Shown: positions 49,501 to 58,500 of the stretch, one piece after another
How positions within the stretch are numbered: the first letter of the stretch is position 1
Layout of the letters: every line of letters starts with the position of its first letter
Assembly (NCBI RefSeq): GCF_018320785.1
Contig: NC_054885.1
Location: 12,770,421 to 12,834,420, forward strand
Length of the DNA stretch: 64,000 nt
From: Cheilinus undulatus
Lineage: Eukaryota > Chordata > Actinopteri > Labriformes > Labridae
Direction: 5' to 3'
Notes under the pieces: model-generated
The model's database searches: none
The model's input: the letters and a program-made list of their open reading frames with translations, nothing else
Told to the model about the DNA's origin: nothing
Position numbers and translations under genes: made by a program

Positions 49501-52500
49501 GGGGATGGTTTCAATAGTGTAGCAGCCATCACAATAGTTTACACAGCTACTTTCCTGTTTGATTGTGTTATTTGACCTGTGCTTCAGCTAACTGGATTTT
49601 ACCACAGAAATAGACCATGCTTACATAGTGCCAGTCAGTAAACCAGTTTTATGTTTACATTCCAGATCAAGGTTTAGGATAAATTTAATCAACAGAAAGC
49701 CTCCTCCAGCTCCTGAACAGAATATTAATGTGAGACTCTCCTTCAGCTGTAGGTAAAATGTCAGGATGGTGAATCATGCTAGAGCTGATTAGCATTGAAG
49801 GAGTCCCTAAAATGCCATACCTAAGCTTTTGGAACAAGATGTTCAATTTTCCACCCTGTATCCTAAATCAGCCACTGTCCTCTGTGTTGTTTGACTCTGG
49901 GGAAAAACAGCAGCATGAATGGTTGAGTCCAGTGTCTGATGGAGTTAATAATCCATGTGGGAGAAGTACGGGGCAGTACAGCTGTAACCTAAAGACTAAC
50001 AATGCTCCATGGTGACTTATTTCAGTCAGATAATAATTTACAGAAAGTTCAGACCAACTCACTAGTCATCATGAAAGCAAACACTAAATCTGTCCCATTC
50101 ATTAGCACTTATCTTTCTCTGGAGACTTTGGCTCCGTCTCAATACAGCACATGCTGTTTTTAAGCTGCAATATATTTGTCTGACAGTGGTCAGCCAGCAC
50201 GCCATCCCATGCTAAAAGTCAGAAAGTCAAAATCTGTCTGAAACCTTCTAAAAACGACACAGTGTACTTCTGGCTTTATGGGAAATCTTACTGAATGCCA
50301 TCTACCAGATGGCTGCACAAGCATCAGTACAAGTTTACTGATGCAAGCCGTTGTCACAAATGTTTACATACAGTGCTGTGAAAAAGTATTTGCAAACAGC
50401 TCTTAAATTTGAACATTAGACAAAAAAACAGAGTCGGTTTTTCAATGGGGATTTACTTTTTCTAGGTTATCAGGATTCATGGTTCCATCAATTACAGCAA
50501 GTCGTCCAGGTCCTGAAGTAGCAAAGCAGTTCCAGACCATCTCACTACCACCACCCTTGTTTAACTGTTGGAATCAAAGTTGTTCTGATTCTGATACCAG
50601 TATCGGAAATATGTCTGATATTGCTTAAAATGCAGATATTGGTATTGGCAAGTACAAGTTTATGCACTGATACCATTTGGTTTAACTTTATATTCTGCTA
50701 AATGTTAGCGCTATAAACTGGAAATCATGAAGTGTTTAAACTTTAGAGTCACAGAAATGCTATACATTTATGATTTGGTTTGTAGAGCCATGTTCTTTGT
50801 CAAATATAGGGTAGGAAAAAGTTATATCCAAACAGCTCTAATAGGTATGATGTTCTTTTGATGAAATGCTGTTATTTTTACGCCAGACGTAACGGGGCAT
50901 CACCTTCCAAAAAGTTCAACCTTTTCCTGTCAATCCACTGAATATTTACCCCAAAGTCTTGGATTTTTTTTTGTGAAATGTGAGACAAGCCTTTGTGTTT
51001 TTTTTACTGAGGAGTGCGTTTGGCTTTAGAATTCTCCCATGGATGCCATTTTTTTTTACCAAGTCTCTTTCTTATTGTTGAATCATGAACACTAACATCA
51101 ATTGAGTCAGGTGAGGCCTGCAGGTCTTTAGATGTTCTGGGTTCTTTAGTGACCTCCTGAATGGGTTGTCGATGCACTCTTGGAGTAGTTTTGATAGGCC
51201 GGTCACTCCTGGGAAGGTTCCCCACTGTTTGAAGTTTTTTCCATTTGTGGGTAATGGCTCTCAATAAGGTAAAGCCTCAGAAATGGCTTTGTAACCATTT
51301 CCAGACTAATAGATGTTGATGACTTTGTTTTTCATCTGTTGAATTTCTTTGGATCGCAGCATCTTGTGTTGAGTGATTTCTTGGTTCAACAGGTCTGTCA
51401 GTAATCAGGCTGGGGTATTGCAAGTTAAATTAAGGGGATTACTTTTTTACTTTACCCAGGTTATCTATGGTTTGTATTAAAATTTGTTTAATGATCTGAA
51501 ATGATTGTGACAAATGTGTAAAAAATAAATCAGTGTATGCCATCGAGGGCTTCTGCTGATGTGTCAGGCACTTTAAGGGTCGTCCCATTTCATAAGAAAG
51601 AGAATACCGCTCTCATTACTGTTTCTAGGTCAAGTGGGTTCTCAAAAAAGAGGTAAGGTCATAAATATGAGACATCAAACTTAGAAACCTTTTCCTGTTT
51701 ACTCATTTTCCCAGAAAGCCAGTTATCTATAGGGCAGATTTGAAAACAGCACTTCTGTTTTTGCTGATGTTTTTCTTTTGCAAACAAATTGCACAATTTC
51801 CTTCTCTCTTAATTATTCTGCAAAAGTAGAGTCTCATAGGATACAAACACGTCAGTGCTGTTTGCAGAACTTGAGGTTTGACGTGTGGCAATGTGAACTT
51901 ATCCAAGACCTGAAATGGCCAAGTGTGGTCGCGTTGAGCTCGCAAACACAAACATGAAGTTTTCTGTTAAAAAAAACTTTCATGAGGAGAAACCAGAAGT
52001 TTTTATTGTAGAATCATTAACAGATGCACATTTTAAACCACAGACTCACTGCTCCAAGGAACACAAAAAGAGATGTGTTGCCAGTTTCATAATTTCTGCA
52101 GCGTTTGAGTCATTTTGGTGTAACAGAATTAGCAGTGACTAGTGATGTTTTGCATGAAACAGAGTACGTGACATGGTTTTTGCTTGTGTATGTTCTTATT
52201 TGTCTTTCAGGGAATAAAAAACAAAGATCATCGACATCCCCCTCTTGCTAACCCTGCTCTGAGTACTACTAATAGATAACAGATGGGTTCACAGAGATTG
52301 TGTGTACATGCTGTTGTTGGCGACATCCACTCTGAGGCTTTTTGCTCATGATGTTTGTGCTTTCGAACATATTCTGGTAATTTTGCTTTTGGATTTGGAT
52401 GTTTTTGCCTCATTTTAGATCAATTTGCAAACAGCTCTTGTTCTGCAGTTTGATTTTCCCTTACTGTGTGTTTGCGTGTTCGTTTTGTGTGTGTGTTTGT

Positions 52501-55500
52501 CCTCCCTGACACGTAGATATTGTGTTTTATGAGGATCTGAAAATAGAGGCTCAGAACGTGTTTGGAGTCAGAGAGCGTGTTTCTTGGCAACCTTCTTATC
52601 CCAATACGGCAAACAAACTGTCTTGTGAAGTGGGAGCCAAAGTGTGTGTTGGTGTGTGCGTGTCGGGGGTCGGAGTGTGGTACGGAGCTGTGAAGGCAGA
52701 GCGAGAAAAGGAAGGAAGGAAAGGGCTGCGAGAATGAAAGAGAGAGGGAAAGAGAGGGAGTGCGTTAATAAAAGAGTAATGCCAAAACATGCAAAGAGAT
52801 GTTTCTCTCTCGGCTACAGTTTGGATGTTTTTCTGGAACGAGGAGCGAAATGTTCCCCCCTCAGTCCACCACGCCCTCCTCTTCCTCCTCTTCCACCCTC
52901 GGACTATTCGATTTTTTCCCGATAACTAGCAAAAAGTGTAACTGTAGCATGTTTGTGTGATAAAGGGCTGTAGGGCTGCGATGCTGAGATTGATCCGTTC
53001 ACTAGTGGATCTTCACGTGATTGTTTGTGTGAGACCCCGGTGTTTGGCCTGAAGGAATGGAAACTGCTGACATCCTATGAGAGCTTTAACAACGCTGACA
53101 GGTGGTGGTTAGGTTTGTGTGTTCACTGAAGCCGTATGTTTGTTCCTCACACACACCAGGTAGCAATTAGAAAGCAAACTGTAGGTGAGAATGATTTTAA
53201 GACCTATTGCAGAGAAACTAACTTTGTAAGCAGTTTTAATGGTTGATTAATTATAAAGCCATGTTTGGGAATAAAAAGACATGAATCATTGAGAATAAAC
53301 CATGCTTTTTTTAGATGAGACAAAGGAAGCAAATGGCAAACTATTCTAGAAACAGTAATGGAAAAAAAAAAAGTTTACTGGTGTGGATTTAATCATTAAA
53401 GTCCTGAAAAGTCACACGAGTTCCAGGCTCCCTAAAAATACTGCTGTAGGGGATTCAAAGGCATCAATAGTGTCAATGGTAAGGCACAATGGCTAGATTC
53501 AAGAGGAAAAACAAGAAAGAGGCAAAGATTTATGGTTCAATAGTTATTTAACTTTTGATAAACTGTGTCACTTCTTGTCATGTACAACAGCACCTGTCTG
53601 GAAGGCATTTTGACGACCACATTCAAAGAATAAATGTCACACAGCCACTATTCTTTGCTGCTGCCGTGGGTCTTTTCCTTCTTCTTCGCTGATATAAACA
53701 TGTTAGGTCGTGCGTGCAGTGTTCTCTGGCAGCAAAGAAGAATTGATTTCCGGTTTATAGTGCTAACATTTAGCGTGGCTAAACCAAGCAAAATATAAAG
53801 CTAAACCAAACGGTATTGGATTGGTGCATAAGCTCGCCGATACCAATACCTGCATTTTAAGCAGTATTGGACGTATTCCCGATACTGGTATCAGAATCAG
53901 AACAGCTCTACTATTAAAGAAAATGCAGAGAATAATGATAGGTTTAAGCATGCTTTTCTCAACTCCAAACACACTACAAATAACTATTAAGTAGCATAAT
54001 AAAAAATACAAAACCAGAAGTTTTTATTAGGGATGCAGGATATTATTGTTATGATATCAGTATTGACAGACAGGGAAATTTCTGCTGTCTGTTACAACTG
54101 ATATTTTGGCTTTAAAAATCCTCCTACATCAGCTGTAAATATGAACAGAAATTAGCAGTTTCTGTGGTTTAATTATATTATTGTGGAGAAAGTGGATTGG
54201 ATTTGTCTAGAAGTGCTCTGAAAGTAGTGCAGCGTTGACAGGTGTGACCACATTGTGGCAGTACAGAGGGTCAGATGCCAATGCTCTCTACGATGGCAAA
54301 CCTGCTGTGCAATGAGGCATTTTGCATTAATGGTCCATACATTTTACTGTAGATTGTATTGCTGTCTGTCTGTTCTTTGTCAAACATTTTTGGCTGCATG
54401 TTTATGAATGAGTGGTGTGAATGGTTTGAATGAAAGTTGAATTTGAATGGACAACATGCCCTAGCGTACTACCATTGTTCAAATAAGAAGCCAAACTACT
54501 CCTGCAACGGGTGCTAATATACTGCACATTTGTTGCCAGTAGCCTAGCTGGAGAAATGGAGTGAAAGAGCTTAGCTACTGGCTGATACTGCTGCCAATTA
54601 TTGCATTCCCCATTTTATACCATAAAGTAACTGAAACTAAACTTGTCTGAAAAAGAAAGACCACAACACAAGTAGGACTGCGCAATACAGAGAAAAAAGA
54701 AATCATGCTTTCATATTTTCAAAAGATATATTTTTGGGGTTTGAGCTGGAAACAGGGATGAGAGATTGGGCCAGACTTAAACCTGTATGGACCTTTAGGC
54801 CATGCACCCAATGTTTCAATATTTTCTTAATTAATTGCCCCACATAAGATCTACTTATCCACTTGCAGACACAGAACTGGTATCAGACATTTAAACCATT
54901 TCTCTTTGGGGCATCTGTTCTTCCTACATGTACCTAAGAAAAGCTGAACCTCCACAAGACCCATATCAAAAGAAAAAATGACATACTTCTGTCAAAAAGC
55001 AACATTGATTTAAATTGTTTCGTTGATAAAACCCCCCAAAAAATTTGTGCACATTTCATTTGCCAAAATAGCTTTGTCTGAACTACTTAATGACTGTTTA
55101 ATCATGCTTTTGTCAATATGTGCAAATCTACTTTTGGCAACCTTAGAGCAAACAAAGCCCAGCACCCACCCTGACATCTTTGCACCCCCTCCAAGATCCC
55201 AGGTCGCAAACAAATAATTTAAATGAGATGTATTCTTAATGTTAAGGTCGATCATTGTCCCATCTGTTAACATGGTGGAGAGGGGGTTCATGATACTTCA
55301 GTCGCTCAGCAGGAGGAGTGCTAAATATTTTGGCTTCACTTAAAGCGAGGTGTTTTGCTGTCTGTTCTTTATATGGTCCTTGGTTTTTGAGCTGTGTGAA
55401 GTGTTTATATCATTTTTAAGCCACAGAATGACCAAAAAAGGTGTTTTTCCTGGGGTTTTCCTTAGGCCTTAGGGACCCAAACTGGACCAGAATTTCTAGC

Positions 55501-58500
55501 TGCATGCTCCACAGTTTCTACTCCGGTCTTTGACCCAGGAGTCAACCAGCATAAATGCTAAGCAAAGCAGGAGCAGTGCTGTCATCTGGCTTGGATTATA
55601 ACTGTAAACTAGTGATATGGCATATGTAAATGTACAGAATGTGAGGATATGTGATGAATAATGACAGATACTGTAAGACTGCACAAATGGTTAGTTGTGG
55701 GAGGAGGAGTTCCAGCAGAGTTAACGTACCGAGACTAACCAAAGATTATTCACAGGCTGAGTGTGTGTGTGTTTTGCATGTGTGTTTTCAGTATTACTAG
55801 GAACTAACAGGATGATGGGATCCATATCTCTGTTCCTGCACATGCTTGCATCCTCTATGTGTGTGTTTGAAGCTCCCGCAGCGTGTGTGACTCAACGGGT
55901 ATTCACTGCAAACCCTCTCACAACTGTTTGCACATGTCAGTGCGGTCACACACAGCGATGCAGTGCAGCCACTTCAGAAACACACTCACTGAGTACACAC
56001 ACGTGCAGCACACACACACAGAGGCAAACATGGAAAGAGTTCAATAAATCTGTGTGTGAACGGGCCGAGTATGGAAAGATCCACCTACACAGTATTTTTA
56101 AGAGCGGAGGATACACACACACACACACACCAACACGTGCATGAAGCTGTGTGCTTGTGCGTGCTTCAGTTGGTGATTAATTGGAAACCTGCTTTTGCTA
56201 TTGATTTAAAGATGCACTCTGTATGTGTGTGAGGTTTTAATGTAGTGATTTAGATGCAGAGGAAACTCAGCGAGCACAGCATGTCTCTCAGATTCCCACA
56301 GGACTGCTACAGAAACACACTCAGCCCCCCTCCCCCTCGTCCATATACACTCTGCACCCTTTCCCCTACACACATGGTTAGTTTTATCAGGGTAATGGCT
56401 GTGCACTGCGTCCAGTAATGGGCCAGAAGGAGGAGAGGCTCACTGTGTGTGAAATCTTTCCCCGCACTGTGATGGATTCTGATTGGCTGAGACGGTAATG
56501 GTCTTAAGGTTCAAAGTTTACTGATGGCTCACATGCAGGGAGCAGGGTCATATAAAACCGGATCTAATAAAAACAGTCGATAACGGTATCATATTTAGAT
56601 ATGAGATGCTTTATGGGGCTTCTCTGTATTGATATTGTGCTGATAAAGCAGGCTTTTGTGAGTGTGATGTCAACTCCCTTTGAACTGAACATTTATTGTT
56701 TCTAGTAGGGATGCATGATGTATATCGGCTGAAACTGCAAATATTTTATAAGATTTTATCATGCCCATAATAAAATATGAACAGATGAAATCCACTGATA
56801 ATAAAGGTGTTTGTTCAAGACGACACATTCTAAAACAGTAGGTGACATGACGGTATGTGACCCACGATTAAACCCAAGTGTTAAAGACAAATGTAAACAT
56901 GCTGGAGCTAGCAGAACTACTTATTTACAATTGTAGTCCCATATCAGGAAAAGATAATACAACAATAACAACAATGCACATGCAATAATGAGATAAATGT
57001 AAATGCTGCATGGTTTAAAGTGAATATTATAAAGTGCTATTTTTAAAAAGGTGTAATTTTCCACACCTGTGTTGCAGATAGGGTTGAACAATTTCGGAAA
57101 ATAATCTAATTGTTTTTTTTTTTTGTTTTTTTTTTTTACCAAATATTGCAATTGCGGTTTAACCCCTTAAAGCCTGACAACACAAATTATAGCCAGAAAA
57201 TTCTATTTTTTTTGACTGAAATGTTTATTTGACTTTCTACCGACCCCCCCCCCCCAAAAAAAACCTCCAAATTTCCATAAAATTGAACATTTATATTTTT
57301 TCAATCTCATTTGATACATGAGGTGTTTCTGGTAACTGATAATCCACTTGAGGGCATTTTTATCATTTATCAGATTTTATTCAGAAGTTTTTTTTAGTAA
57401 TTTATTGAACATATTGATTAGATAGAGGTATCATAAAAGTATCAAATATGATACAATAGGCTTTAAGGGGTTAATATGCGATTAATTCTTAAGTTCCTCA
57501 TGTCATGCATTTTACAACAAAAACAAGCAAGAATTCATTTTTTACTATACAACACAATATTCAATTAAACTAAGCAGAAGAATCTTTTTAAAATATTGAA
57601 ATGTGATGATTTTTTACTCTGTTTGCAAATTTGATACAGCCTAACTGTTGTATTAAAGGGAATGATGGTTTTAATATTATTCTCATATGTAATAAGAAAA
57701 ACCTAAAAAAAATTAAGAAAAGGTGGATTTTTCTTCGTACACTATTGTAAAAATATGGCACTAGAATTGTTGCATGATAGGTAATGCATAAAATCTTGGA
57801 TGCAAAAAACAGTTCTAATCTGGTATTTAGAAACAAATTTCATGTTAAAAAAATATTGCACCTTCTGCGATTTGTAAATTGCAGCGGGCCATATTGCGTT
57901 TTAATCTAATTTGCGATTGCAGACACTAGTCAAGTACCACAAGTTATAAACGAAGGAGCTTAAAGCTGATATAGAAAGTCTACAAACAAGACTCTGACCA
58001 CTCCAGCTGCCTCTGGTGGACAGAAACAGCAAGAAAAATGCTACATCGAAGGTTATGCATGGATACACGCCCACATGCACACAATAAAACAATACCTAAT
58101 GAAAATGCAAATAGAAATACACATAGCAGTTATAGTATACAAAGCAGGCTGGTGCAGTGCATGCAAACATATCTACACTGTGTTCCAAATTATTATGCAT
58201 ACACTGTTTTTGTTTGTTTTTCCTAAATAGTCTACATAATTGGCAGTCAAAAGGATTTTACATTCCTCCACAGGGACATTGTAGTCTGGATTTTATTCGA
58301 CAAAATTACCAATGATAAAAAAGATTTTTTTTTTTTGCCAAATAACTCAAAATGTAGAGTTCCAAATTATTAGGAAAAACAGAGTTTCAATACGAAGTAG
58401 CAGTAGTTGCTAACCTTAGCACCAAGCTGATGGCAAATGCTGGCAGAGTGCTGATTCAGCAGGCATGTGAAAACCTCAGAAAGTTTGCCAGGGAGCCAAA

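Larger units (their letters stand above)
50371..51535 (-). mobile_element. Tc1-like transposon relic with nested repeat
   Basis: The left end, TA|cagtgctgtgaaaaagtatt, is the classic inverted-repeat start of this fish Tc1 family. The body from about 50883 ('acgtaacggggcatcacc') to 51520 follows the relic at 3120-3673 and carries transposase sequence on the minus strand. The right end is eroded to 'cagtg|ta'. A foreign repeat interrupts it at about 50577-50735. Confidence 0.8.

Noticed and set aside
55761..56144. Cys/Thr/His-rich frame of 127 codons
   Set aside because: It arises from TG/CA microsatellite DNA.
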